Positions 1-7,150 of a stretch of 12,978 nt of DNA are shown here, in pieces. Location: contig CAMYNC010000103.1 of NCBI GenBank assembly GCA_947259685.1, forward strand, positions 1-12,978, written 5' to 3'. Origin of the DNA: an uncultured Desulfuromonadales bacterium. Lineage in GTDB: Bacteria; Desulfobacterota; Desulfuromonadia; Desulfuromonadales; Geopsychrobacteraceae. The position numbers and the translations under genes were made by a program. Below the pieces are notes generated by a model. That model made no database searches and was not told the DNA's origin. It worked only from the letters and a program-made list of their open reading frames with translations. Within the stretch, counting starts at the first letter, position 1; the number at the start of each line of letters is the position of its first letter.

Positions 1-200
1 GTGAAAATTGCGGAGTGATTACGGCCTAGTAGGGAGCTGGTCAGATCGATCAGGTGACGATTTTTGTCGTACCAGGGTCTGAAGCGGACTTTTTGGACGA
101 TCTGCTGTCGATCTGGTTCATAGTTATGAGACGGCCCTTGGTGACATAAAGCCACAGCAATATATTGCCGTTGTATTTAGTTGGTTTGGAGCCAAGAAAG
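1..200. other. gene-free left edge with a structured hairpin
   Basis: I recognise no gene here; open frames are short and lack family resemblance. Two structures stand out. A bulged hairpin pairs GGT-(G)-ACGA at 53-60 with TCGTACC at 67-73 around a six-base loop, and is enclosed by TCAGA (41-45) and TCTGA (78-82). A perfect 12-bp palindrome GCAATATATTGC lies at 157-168. The stretch may be the 3' untranslated part of a gene beyond the left edge, since a terminator follows at 201-236. Confidence 0.4.
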
Positions 201-236
201 AGGTGCGTGTCCCGCAGTGGACCTGCGCCTTTTTTG
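201..236 (+). terminator. rho-independent terminator of an upstream transcript
   Basis: AGGTGCG (201-207) can pair with TGCGCCT (224-230), including two G-U pairs, and is followed directly by TTTTTG. An alternative inner stem is CGCAG/CTGCG (214-218/224-228). The orientation fits a plus-strand transcript entering from the left edge and ending before hipBA. Confidence 0.55.
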
Positions 237-244
237 TTTCTATG

Positions 245-299
245 CGTCATGCATGACGAGTTGCGGTTCTTTTTAGGTAGAATTCGCATCCCATGACGA
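245..299. promoter_or_regulatory. candidate operator region of the hipBA operon
   Basis: A perfect 14-bp palindrome CGTCATGCATGACG occupies 245-258. Its half-site CATGACGA (252-259) recurs at 292-299, 40 bp away and so on about the same helix face. HipB-family antitoxins repress their own operon by binding inverted repeats upstream, so these are the natural operator candidates. A -10-like TAGAAT lies between them at about 278-283 but no good -35 is visible. Assignment to HipB is an inference. Confidence 0.4.
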
Positions 300-386
300 C
301 TTAACCTCTATTCCTTTGCCATTTTTACTCGCATTTTGTGGCGAGATATGAGAGAATTAAGCCATATTTCGACATGGGTGACGATT

Positions 387-734
387 ATGACTATTGATGG
401 CTTAATGACAGACAAAGCAGTTTTGGAAGAATTGGGGTACCGCTTAGCACGCCGCCGGATCGCGCAGGAGCTTACTCAGGAAGGCTTGGCGAACGAGGCC
501 GGAATCTCTAAGCGGACCCTGGAAAGACTGGAGGCTGGCCAGCCCAGTCAGATTTTGACGGTTGTTCGGGTTTTGAGAGCCCTGAACATGCTGGACTTGC
601 TTGAGGTGGCAATTCCCGAGGCGACCGCCCGCCCGATGGACTTGTTAAAGATGAAGGGCAAAGAGCGGCAGCGCGTTTTTTCAAAGAAAAAAAAGCAACT
701 GGCCGATGACGATTGGACCTGGGGGGATGAATAA
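387..734 (+). CDS. hipB: HipB-like antitoxin, XRE-family helix-turn-helix protein
   Basis: Small DNA-binding protein of 115 residues with a Cro/C1-type helix-turn-helix around residues 28-52 (pattern LTQEGLANEAGISKRTLERL). As first gene of a hip pair it should bind and neutralise the HipA kinase and repress the operon. The start is uncertain. The frame is open from a TTG at 336, with ATGs at 348, 387 and 405. I chose 387 because a GGTGA motif lies five bases upstream and the HTH is then about 28 residues in; 405 is almost as good. The C-terminal tail is lysine-rich and then acidic, ending in WTWGDE. Its TAA stop overlaps the hipA start by one base (TAATG), so translation is probably coupled. 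Family call is firm, start is not. Confidence 0.82.
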   Translation: MTIDGLMTDKAVLEELGYRLARRRIAQELTQEGLANEAGISKRTLERLEAGQPSQILTVVRVLRALNMLDLLEVAIPEATARPMDLLKMKGKERQRVFSKKKKQLADDDWTWGDE

Positions 735-2050
735 TGGCAACAGTTGCAGAAGTTGTGTTGTGGGGGAGAACCATCGGGGCCGTAATGCTAGAGGAGGGCG
801 CTGAGGCGGCTCTCTTTGAATATGACGCAGCGTTTACCCGTAGCGGGATTGAGGTCGCGCCCCTGGTGATGCCATTATCGCAACAAGTTTATTCTTTTCC
901 CGCGTTACGCAAAGAGACCTTTCATGGATTACCCGGACTGTTGTCCGACTCCCTGCCTGATCGTTTTGGTAATGTTTTGATCGATGCATGGTTGGCCACA
1001 CAGGGGCGACGGCCCGACTCCTTCAACGCCGTAGAGCGTCTCTGCTATACGGGAGCACGGGGGATGGGGGCCTTGGAATATGCCCCTGCAATTGGCCCTC
1101 GCACGCAGGAAGCAACTCACATCGAGATCATCCACCTGGTCGATCTTGCATCCGAAGTTTTAACTCACCGCAGCGATCTGGAGGCCTCGTTCGGCGATGA
1201 CAACAACAAAGAAGAGGCTTTGCGGGACATTTTACGGGTCGGGACTTCGGCTGGCGGCGCGCGCGCCAAGGCGGTTATTGCTTGGAATCCAGAAACTGAA
1301 GAAGTGCGCTCTGGGCAAGTAAAAGTCGATCCAGGGTTTGAGCATTGGCTGCTTAAATTTGATGGCGTCTCCGGCAACAAAGATAAGGAGTTGGAAGATC
1401 CCAAGGGATATGGCGTTATCGAATACGCGTACTACAAGATGGCAGAAGATGCAGGCATCAAGATGAGCGAGTGTCGCCTGCTGGAAGAGAGCGGCCGACG
1501 CCATTTCATGACGCGACGGTTTGATCGCCTGGACGATGGCAGTAAGGTTCACATGCAGTCACTGGGGGGCATTGCTCACTTTGATTACAATTTGGCTGGG
1601 GCCTACTCTTATGAACAGGCGCTATTGGCAATTCGTCAGCTCGGATTGCCGATGGAGGCGATCGAGCAGCAGTTTCGAAGGATGGTCTTTAATATCGTAG
1701 CGCGCAATCAAGATGACCACGTTAAGAATATTGCGTTTTTGATGGACAAGTCCGGGCAGTGGTCGTTGTCTCCGGCCTTTGATGTCACCTACAGTTATCA
1801 GCCGGATGGCGACTGGACCTCTTCGCACCAGATGACGTTGAATCAAAAGCGCGACAACTTCACGCTGGACGATTTTAAGGTTTGCGCCGAGGCTGTTTCT
1901 ATGAAGAGGGGGCGGGCCGAGACGATCTACAAAAAGGTGCTTGAGGTTGTGTCCCGCTGGCCCGAATATGCTGAAGAGGTGAACGTTGCCCCTGAATGGC
2001 GCGATGTGATCTCCCGCAACTTACGGTTGCCGAACAAGCTTACCGGCTAG
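734..2050 (+). CDS. hipA: HipA-family serine/threonine kinase toxin
   Basis: Full-length HipA of 438 residues. The N-terminal subdomain (about 1-120) is present in the same chain, unlike the split HipS/HipT form. Kinase features are visible: a Gly/Ser-rich loop GTSAGGARAK at 170-179, a lysine in LLKFD (208) suited to ATP contact, the catalytic loop N325-Q-D327-D-H329-V-K-N332 matching the family pattern NxDxHxKN, and the metal-binding aspartate D350 in SPAFD. HipA of E. coli phosphorylates glutamyl-tRNA synthetase and causes growth arrest; the target here cannot be told from sequence. No key residue appears lost, so the toxin is probably active. It overlaps hipB by one base and ends about 60 bases before a terminator. 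Confidence 0.93.
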   Translation: MATVAEVVLWGRTIGAVMLEEGAEAALFEYDAAFTRSGIEVAPLVMPLSQQVYSFPALRKETFHGLPGLLSDSLPDRFGNVLIDAWLATQGRRPDSFNAVERLCYTGARGMGALEYAPAIGPRTQEATHIEIIHLVDLASEVLTHRSDLEASFGDDNNKEEALRDILRVGTSAGGARAKAVIAWNPETEEVRSGQVKVDPGFEHWLLKFDGVSGNKDKELEDPKGYGVIEYAYYKMAEDAGIKMSECRLLEESGRRHFMTRRFDRLDDGSKVHMQSLGGIAHFDYNLAGAYSYEQALLAIRQLGLPMEAIEQQFRRMVFNIVARNQDDHVKNIAFLMDKSGQWSLSPAFDVTYSYQPDGDWTSSHQMTLNQKRDNFTLDDFKVCAEAVSMKRGRAETIYKKVLEVVSRWPEYAEEVNVAPEWRDVISRNLRLPNKLTG

Positions 2051-2108
2051 TCATTATAATCGGCGGGGTTTTCTTAATTTTTGCCATATGTGCTTCCACA
2101 CGTTAACC

Positions 2109-2142
2109 AAGCCCCTTGCCAAATAGAACTGGGGCTTTTTTG
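2109..2142 (+). terminator. terminator of the hipBA operon
   Basis: AAGCCCC (2109-2115) pairs with GGGGCTT (2131-2137) across a 15-base loop and is followed by a T tract, 59 bases after the hipA stop codon. Confidence 0.75.
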
Positions 2143-2777
2143 TTTCTTGGTCTTAAATGTCGTGACTTAACCCCTTCATGCCCAGATATTTGGAGCATAA
2201 TTTGGTCCTTTCCTCTCGACGTAATTTCAGGCAGTTAGTGGTCCGTTTTCCGCATTCCACGTTGTGAAACAACTTGTGAGAAGATTTGGCTGGAATACTT
2301 CAGTGTTTTCAGCCAGGTAGAAATTTGATGGCGCTGGCCTAGCCAAAAATGGTTGGAGGGAGCTTAATCATAACCCGATTTCTTAGGCTTTCCCGATTAT
2401 CCGTCGTTCAGATCCCCAAAGATATGAGATGAGAATTCCACAGGGGGTTGGTAGCATTCCCGATATTTGGGGTTCATAAGAGACTTGCCACCTTAGAAAC
2501 TATATTTCGGTCAGTCCAACATATAGGGCAGTCTAAGTCTATTGTACGTACACCTCTACATACGTGCTGAAAACCAAGCCATCAGTTACAACTCCGTTTC
2601 TCCCTTGATTAGAACCCTTGCACAAAAGCCTCCAATGGCTATAGTTATAAGATTAGGCTGAGCCAATAATGAACCTTCCATCGTCATCTCCCTAACTTTC
2701 TAATTGGAGGTTCGTTACCTGCATGAGCTAGGGGGAAGTGATACAGGTTTTTCTCACCAACCACCAGGAGATCGTAA
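2143..2777. other. 635 b intergenic region upstream of the hemerythrin operon
   Basis: No gene is recognisable on either strand. A modest hairpin TGGCTG/CAGCCA lies at 2287-2292/2310-2315 and a palindrome GTACGTAC at 2544-2551. Near the 3' end, GG (2709-2710), ten bases, then GC (2721-2722) has sigma-54 -24/-12 spacing, but flanking bases match poorly. The hemerythrin ribosome binding site AGGAG is at 2766-2770. Promoters for the operon must lie here but I cannot place one confidently. Confidence 0.4.
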
Positions 2778-3185
2778 ATGCCAAAGGTTCAATGGGATGA
2801 GGCGTACACTGTCCATGTACAAGGAATGGACGATCAGCACAAAAGATTGCTCGAAATCATTAATGACCTGCATGAAGCATTGATGGCTGAGGATAGGGAC
2901 GATCTCGCCGATGCAAAGGAAAAGGCGATAAAGAGTCTCGAAGTGTATCTGATTGAGCATTTCAGCAAAGAAGAAGAGTACATGTTAAGCATCGGCTACC
3001 CCGGTCTTGATCAGCACCAAAAAGAGCATCAGAACTTTTTACAACGGGTGGAAAAGCACAAGGACGGTTTGCGATCTATCGATGGCTTGCTCCCCACTGA
3101 AGTCATGAAAATCCTGGTTACTTGGCTACACGATCACTTGCTGGGAGAGGATCAGAAGTACAGCCAATTCGCCATATCGAAATAG
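2778..3185 (+). CDS. bacteriohemerythrin
   Basis: Single-domain hemerythrin of 135 residues, a four-helix bundle that binds O2 at a non-haem di-iron centre. All expected ligands are visible in family order: H21 (DDQHKRLL), H61 and E65 in HFSKEEEYM, H80 and H84 in HQKEH, and H120 with D125 in WLHDHLLGEDQKY. There is no signal peptide, so it is cytoplasmic and could store, deliver or sense oxygen. The start has an AGGAG seven bases upstream. It is first of three genes in one direction, 22 bases before the peroxidase. Standalone bacteriohemerythrins are common in microaerophilic and anaerobic proteobacteria; a role as oxygen buffer or input for the downstream cyclase is an inference from position. 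Confidence 0.95.
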   Translation: MPKVQWDEAYTVHVQGMDDQHKRLLEIINDLHEALMAEDRDDLADAKEKAIKSLEVYLIEHFSKEEEYMLSIGYPGLDQHQKEHQNFLQRVEKHKDGLRSIDGLLPTEVMKILVTWLHDHLLGEDQKYSQFAISK

Positions 3186-3207
3186 CACAGCCCGGGAGAG
3201 ATTGATT

Positions 3208-4245
3208 ATGAATTACCGAGCCAAAAAGGTGAGTATTCTGCAACACCTGTTCATTCTTGCTTTCGCGGTTGCAGGGATCTGGATTGCGGTCAAGGACTTC
3301 ACCCTGACCAGGGAGGCGGCGGCGAAAGCTCCCACAGCTGGACTTGTGAGCCTGGGGAACAGTCAGGAACCGATCATTCCCATCCCTTTGAGTCTCGAGC
3401 TCGATCCACGCAAGATCGAATTGGGTGAGATGCTCTATCATGATAAGAGACTCTCTCACGATGATTCGATCTCTTGTGCCAGCTGCCACGATCTGAAAAA
3501 GGGCGGCACCGATCAAGTGAAATATTCCACGGGAATCAATGGGACGCTGGGCGGGATCAACTCTCCGACCACCTATAACAGCGGCTTCAGTTTCGTTCAG
3601 TTCTGGGACGGCCGAGCTGAAACGCTAGAAGCACAGGCCCATGGACCGGTACATAACCCCATCGAAATGGGCAGTAGCTGGGAAGAAACAATCCCGAAGC
3701 TGCAGCAACTTCCCTATTACCGTAGGGCCTTCGCCGAGCTTTATACCGATGGCATCACCGGGGTCAATATCGTCGATGCCATTGCGATCTACGAACGGGA
3801 TCTAATTACCCCCAATTCCCGCTTTGATCAGCACTTAAGAGGGATTAAGCAGGCTTTGAGTAAAGAGGAAAAAGAAGGCTACCGGCTGTTCAAGGAGTTC
3901 GGTTGCGTCGGTTGCCACCAAGGGATCAACATCGGCGGCAACATGTATCAGACGCTGGGGGTGATGGACAATTACTTCGTTCATCGCGAAATCAACCAGG
4001 CTGACCTCGGGCGCTATAACGTCACCAAAAAGGATTGGAACCTCTATCAATTCAAGGTGCCGACCCTGCGCAATATCGAGGTGACCTTTCCCTACCTGCA
4101 CGACGGATCAGCTGCAACCCTTGAAGACGTTCTCAAGGTCATGTGGAACAGCCAGCTCGGCAGAGAACTTAAGTCAGATGAGTCTCGGCTGATTGTCCAG
4201 TTTCTGAAAACCTTGACCGGGGAGTACAAGGGGGAAACGTTATGA
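3208..4245 (+). CDS. di-haem cytochrome c peroxidase (CCP/MauG family)
   Basis: Periplasmic, probably membrane-anchored protein of 345 residues. A hydrophobic segment (about 11-28) acts as uncleaved anchor or signal peptide. Two c-haem sites follow: C90-A-S-C93-H94 and C233-V-G-C236-H237. Other family marks are LYHDKRLS (76-83), FWDGRA (132-137), NPIEMG (150-155) and PTLRNIEVTFPYLHDG near the C-terminus (285-300). The usual reaction is reduction of H2O2 to water with electrons from c-type cytochromes; MauG-like members carry out other oxidations. The ATG at 3208 is preferred over the in-frame TTG at 3202 because GGGAGAG ends seven bases before it. It follows hemerythrin by 22 bases and overlaps the cyclase by four (ATGA). 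Confidence 0.93.
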   Translation: MNYRAKKVSILQHLFILAFAVAGIWIAVKDFTLTREAAAKAPTAGLVSLGNSQEPIIPIPLSLELDPRKIELGEMLYHDKRLSHDDSISCASCHDLKKGGTDQVKYSTGINGTLGGINSPTTYNSGFSFVQFWDGRAETLEAQAHGPVHNPIEMGSSWEETIPKLQQLPYYRRAFAELYTDGITGVNIVDAIAIYERDLITPNSRFDQHLRGIKQALSKEEKEGYRLFKEFGCVGCHQGINIGGNMYQTLGVMDNYFVHREINQADLGRYNVTKKDWNLYQFKVPTLRNIEVTFPYLHDGSAATLEDVLKVMWNSQLGRELKSDESRLIVQFLKTLTGEYKGETL

Positions 4246-5804
4246 TCAGATCTTACCTTCGCAGCCTGGTACTCGGGATTGCAGTGCTGACCTTGATGGC
4301 CCTTTTTTACAGCCGGTCCCAGGTGGTCAGTGTCGAGGAACATGACCGCTATATTCATACATTAAGAACCCTCCAGTCTCTGGATGTCAGTTTCAACGAA
4401 AATATTCTTAAATCGAGACATGCCTACCTGACCAATTATGATGCTATAGTCGAGAATTTGCGCAAGTTGAAAACAACCAGTCAGGGACTGTTACAGCTAC
4501 CCCAGTTCGTTGATCCACAGACCAGGGAGAAACTTCAGACCCATTTGTATGAATACCTCCGGTTGATCTCTGAAAAGGAAATGTTGAGCGATCGGTTTAA
4601 GTCAGAAAACGCTATTTTGCATAACTCTCTGAGCTTTTTCCCTATAGCGGCTTCCGAACTTGCCGACGGGGCCGATTCCCGCACCCCACAGGCTGCCGGC
4701 GAAATTCGGAATCTTCTGCGGTCGATTCTGACCTATAACCTCTATCCTTATGAGGAATCGCTGAAAAGGATCGAGCTGCAGGTCGTAGAGCTGAGAAACA
4801 ACCAAGAGGACTATGCTAAATTTCTCAATCGGATCCAGCTAGAGCGCACCATCCGCCATGCCGAAACCATCCTTAAATACAAGGGCCAACTCGACTCGGT
4901 GACCCTCGAACTATTGAATCTGCCCTCGGAAGATACTCTGCAGGCAACCTATCAAGTTTATTACGCAAGCTACATTGAAAAGCAGGCCTCGGCGAACATT
5001 TATCGCCTGGCCCTCTATCTGCTTGCCATCGGACTACTGATTGTCATCGCCTACACCATCATCCGATTGCGTAATTCAACGGTGGCACTGAATATTGCCA
5101 ATGAAACCCTGGAGCAAAAAGTTAAGGATCGTACCGAGGATTTGCGGCAGACCAATGAAGAGCTGACTGAGAAAAAGAATAAGTTGGACAAATACGTTGC
5201 AGAGTTGCATGAAGCGCACAAAGAGTTACAACGGGTTGCGGTGACCGATGAACTCACCGGTCTCTTTACAAGACGCTTCCTTTTCGAATGGATGGAGAAG
5301 CAGATGGCCAGTATCGTCCGTACTCCAGGAGATTTTGCCTGCCTGATGCTGGATATCGACTTCTTCAAAAGTATCAATGATACTTACGGGCATGGTGAGG
5401 GGGACCAGGTACTGAAAAAAGTCGCCGAGGTGACCAAACTGGCAGTTCGACAGTCTGATATTGTCGGCCGCTACGGCGGGGAAGAATTCCTGGTTTTGTT
5501 GCCGAATACCGACCAGGAACAGGCCAAGGTTGTGGCTGAAAAGATTCGCGCCGCCATCGAAGTGAACATCAAACAGCCGAAACAGGTTACCACAAGTATC
5601 GGGATAGGAAGCTGCGAATGTAGCCGGCCTTCCAGGGAAAGCCACAATGCCTCCGAGCTGATTTCCTCGCTCCTCGAGATTGCCGACCAAGCCCTCTACC
5701 GGGCCAAAGAGGGTGGTCGTAATCAGACCATTTCCGGCAAGAAGGTCCTCAAGTTGGACCAGGTTCATTTGGTAGCACAGTCTGTTGCTACGTCTGACAA
5801 ATAA
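4242..5804 (+). CDS. membrane diguanylate cyclase with all-helical periplasmic sensor
   Basis: A 520-residue inner-membrane protein. Order: transmembrane helix (about 8-23), helical periplasmic region (about 30-250), second transmembrane helix (about 255-274), coiled coil (about 283-330), GGDEF domain (about 331-497). The active site is GGEEF (412-416) with metal-binding D371 in LDIDFF, and the inhibitory site R403-Q-S-D406 lies exactly five residues before GGEEF. It should therefore make c-di-GMP from two GTP and be feedback inhibited. The sensor part, with FNENILKSRHAYLTNYD (51-67), recalls the double all-helical (DAHL) ligand-binding fold, but that match is from memory. The start overlaps the peroxidase stop (ATGA), so the peroxidase and periplasmic sensor are made together in the same compartment. 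Confidence 0.93.
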   Translation: MIRSYLRSLVLGIAVLTLMALFYSRSQVVSVEEHDRYIHTLRTLQSLDVSFNENILKSRHAYLTNYDAIVENLRKLKTTSQGLLQLPQFVDPQTREKLQTHLYEYLRLISEKEMLSDRFKSENAILHNSLSFFPIAASELADGADSRTPQAAGEIRNLLRSILTYNLYPYEESLKRIELQVVELRNNQEDYAKFLNRIQLERTIRHAETILKYKGQLDSVTLELLNLPSEDTLQATYQVYYASYIEKQASANIYRLALYLLAIGLLIVIAYTIIRLRNSTVALNIANETLEQKVKDRTEDLRQTNEELTEKKNKLDKYVAELHEAHKELQRVAVTDELTGLFTRRFLFEWMEKQMASIVRTPGDFACLMLDIDFFKSINDTYGHGEGDQVLKKVAEVTKLAVRQSDIVGRYGGEEFLVLLPNTDQEQAKVVAEKIRAAIEVNIKQPKQVTTSIGIGSCECSRPSRESHNASELISSLLEIADQALYRAKEGGRNQTISGKKVLKLDQVHLVAQSVATSDK

Positions 5805-5916
5805 CCATTCCATGCGCACGAAAGCCACAACCTCTTCGGATGGAACTTGCTTTGGCGAAGAAATGGTGTCTCATAGGTAGTAAATTTCGATAAGCTCCCC
5901 CCCTTGTTTCCTGAGC

Positions 5917-5947
5917 GTACGTTTTCGTACCGTTGGGCTTCAAGCCC
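5917..5947. terminator. tandem hairpins between convergent operons
   Basis: A perfect GTACG-TTTT-CGTAC hairpin (5917-5930) is followed by GGGCT-TCA-AGCCC (5935-5947). They lie between the cyclase stop (5804) and the toxin stop on the minus strand (5949), so they could end either transcript. T tracts are poor on both sides. Part of this unit recurs near 12909-12933. Confidence 0.4.
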
Positions 5948-5948
5948 C

Positions 5949-6233
5949 TTAAACGCTTTTTGGGAATTTTCGAGCTTCGTGCAGAACGCGTAAAATTTCA
6001 AGAGTATGATTTCTTACGCGGTAGGGGATGATGAAAGGAAGTTCGGGAACAATCAATTCACGGGTTCCTTCGACTCTTCCTGGACGGCCCATGGCGGGTG
6101 CCATTCCAAGCCGGTCCACAGCTTCCCGGATGCGTTTAGCGACATTTCTGGCTGCTGGTGGGTTGTCTTTGGCGATGTATTCTCTTATTTCCACCAGATC
6201 AACGAGGGCTTTGCTAAGCCAGCGGATCTTCAT
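5949..6233 (-). CDS. RelE/ParE-superfamily toxin
   Basis: A 94-residue basic protein with the ParE/RelE layout. The N-terminus MKIRWLSKALVDLVEIREYIAKDNPPAARNV gives the family's strand, two-helix start; the middle GRPGRVEGTRELIVPELPFIIPYRV and the C-terminal strand LEILRVLHEARKFP are typical of the ParE branch. ParE toxins poison DNA gyrase, while RelE cuts mRNA on the ribosome. The sequence favours ParE-like, without the full set of RelE catalytic residues, but the target is not settled. Its ATG overlaps the antitoxin stop by four bases (ATGA), so it is translationally coupled as second gene of the pair. It converges on the cyclase gene, with only about 145 bases between stops. Confidence 0.9.
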   Translation of the reverse strand: MKIRWLSKALVDLVEIREYIAKDNPPAARNVAKRIREAVDRLGMAPAMGRPGRVEGTRELIVPELPFIIPYRVRNHTLEILRVLHEARKFPKSV

Positions 6234-6493
6234 TTAGGAGGTTCCTGCTCATCTTCGGTTCCCCAGGAATCCAACCAGGCGGCGACTTTCTCATGATCGA
6301 CAAACCCGGCGTCTGGCCGGTCCGCCTGCTTGACGGCCTTTTCAATTTCCTGGATCTGCCATTCGTTGGCTTCCAGGTATTCATCAATAGCTTTTCTGAC
6401 CAAATGAGTTCTTGTCCGGGCCGTGGAGTTAGCCAGCTGATCCAGTTTTTCTTTGGTTTCATCGTCTATTCTGAGATTTAGCATGGTGCTCAT
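6230..6493 (-). CDS. ribbon-helix-helix antitoxin of the ParE-type toxin
   Basis: An 87-residue acidic protein. Residues 4-45 form a CopG/ribbon-helix-helix DNA-binding domain (strand MLNLRID, helices DETKEKLDQLANSTARTR and THLVRKAIDEYLEAN). The rest is a flexible acidic tail that should wrap the toxin (DRPDAGFVDHEKVAAWLDSWG). The start at 6493 is chosen because an AAGGAGG motif lies eight bases upstream. The longer frame would begin with a TTG inside that ribosome binding site. The preceding promoter overlaps an inverted repeat, consistent with autoregulation. Confidence 0.92.
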   Translation of the reverse strand: MSTMLNLRIDDETKEKLDQLANSTARTRTHLVRKAIDEYLEANEWQIQEIEKAVKQADRPDAGFVDHEKVAAWLDSWGTEDEQEPPK

Positions 6494-6515
6494 AACTGCA
6501 TCCTCCTTTTGCAAT

Positions 6516-6545
6516 CATTGTAAATCAATGTAATACAGTTGTCTA
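6516..6545 (-). promoter_or_regulatory. promoter and operator of the antitoxin-toxin operon
   Basis: Read on the minus strand, a -35 TAGACA (6545-6540), a 17-base spacer and a -10 TACAAT (6522-6517) precede the antitoxin start at 6493. A perfect inverted repeat CATTG-N5-CAATG (6516-6520/6526-6530) overlaps the -10. This is where a ribbon-helix-helix antitoxin would be expected to repress its own operon. Confidence 0.6.
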
Positions 6546-6587
6546 TTTTCTAAAGCTTAGCTATGAGCTTTCCCGAATTCTGCGGTA

Positions 6588-6633
6588 GCCCCTTAAAGAA
6601 AAAACGAAAACAGCCCAGTCAATGCAAAGGGGC
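6588..6633 (-). terminator. possible terminator after the PACE gene
   Basis: GCCCCTT (6588-6594) and AAGGGGC (6627-6633) form a 7-bp inverted repeat around 32 bases. On the minus strand a shorter GCCC/GGGC stem is followed by a T-rich run (TGTTTTCGTTTTTTC). The position, 15 bases past the efflux-gene stop, fits a terminator but the stems are weak. Confidence 0.35.
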
Positions 6634-6647
6634 GCTCTACACAATGC

Positions 6648-7088
6648 CTACTGGCTGGCTTCGACCACAACGCCGGTCGGAACCGGAAAAATCAGGTCAT
6701 ATCCCCAATTATAGACCAGGGTGTAGATCGGAACCATGACGATAAACGTCGCATCCAGGGCTAGGGCCTGCCAGAAGGTATAGTTCATCCACCGCATCAC
6801 CGCCGGGATGGTTACGGCCATGAAACCGACCTCGAAGAGTGCCGCGTGAATCATCCTCAGCTGGAATCCTCTCGGATAGAGCGGCCTTCCCAGGCCGATT
6901 AAGGACATGTCGAAGGCTAGGTTGTAGGCATAGTTCCAGACCATGGCTAACAGGCTCAAGAGAACCCCGATCCCCCCGATCTTGGCGGCCGGTTCGTGCA
7001 GGAAGTACGAAAGCAAAGGGATACATATCGCTAGCAACAAAACTTCATAAATTATCGTGTGCCGTAAACGATCCCATGTTGATCTCAT
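6648..7088 (-). CDS. PACE-family multidrug efflux transporter
   Basis: A 146-residue inner-membrane protein with four transmembrane helices arranged as two bacterial transmembrane pair repeats. First repeat: R7-L-R-H10-T-I-I-Y-E15, then WNYAYNLAFD (51-60). Second repeat: R78-M-I-H81-A-A-L-F-E86, then YNWGYDLIFP (126-135). These are hallmarks of the PACE family, whose founder AceI exports chlorhexidine and short diamines by proton exchange. The start at 7088 is chosen because a GGAGG lies upstream, and because it places the membrane glutamate at residue 15, the number of the essential glutamate of AceI. The substrate is not known. It is divergent from a LysR regulator, as aceI is from aceR. 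Confidence 0.93.
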   Translation of the reverse strand: MRSTWDRLRHTIIYEVLLLAICIPLLSYFLHEPAAKIGGIGVLLSLLAMVWNYAYNLAFDMSLIGLGRPLYPRGFQLRMIHAALFEVGFMAVTIPAVMRWMNYTFWQALALDATFIVMVPIYTLVYNWGYDLIFPVPTGVVVEASQ

Positions 7089-7150
7089 GTTTTTATCCTC
7101 CAATGATCATCTGTTCTTCACCAACTCTGTCTGCACAGCTATTTTATCTA

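Noticed and set aside
50..289. A 79-codon minus-strand frame at the left edge
   Set aside because: It runs through a terminator and palindromes, and has no ribosome binding site or recognisable domain.
734..2050. A HipBST-type split system
   Set aside because: The N-terminal subdomain is present in the same chain as the kinase domain and only two genes are found, so it is a standard HipBA pair.
2143..2777. A c-di-GMP (GEMM) riboswitch upstream of the hemerythrin operon
   Set aside because: The conserved core (a GCAAAGC-type segment with a downstream GG.AGCC pairing) is not visible.
5226..5828. A 200-codon minus-strand open frame
   Set aside because: It is the antisense shadow of the GGDEF domain, which has clear catalytic motifs on the plus strand.
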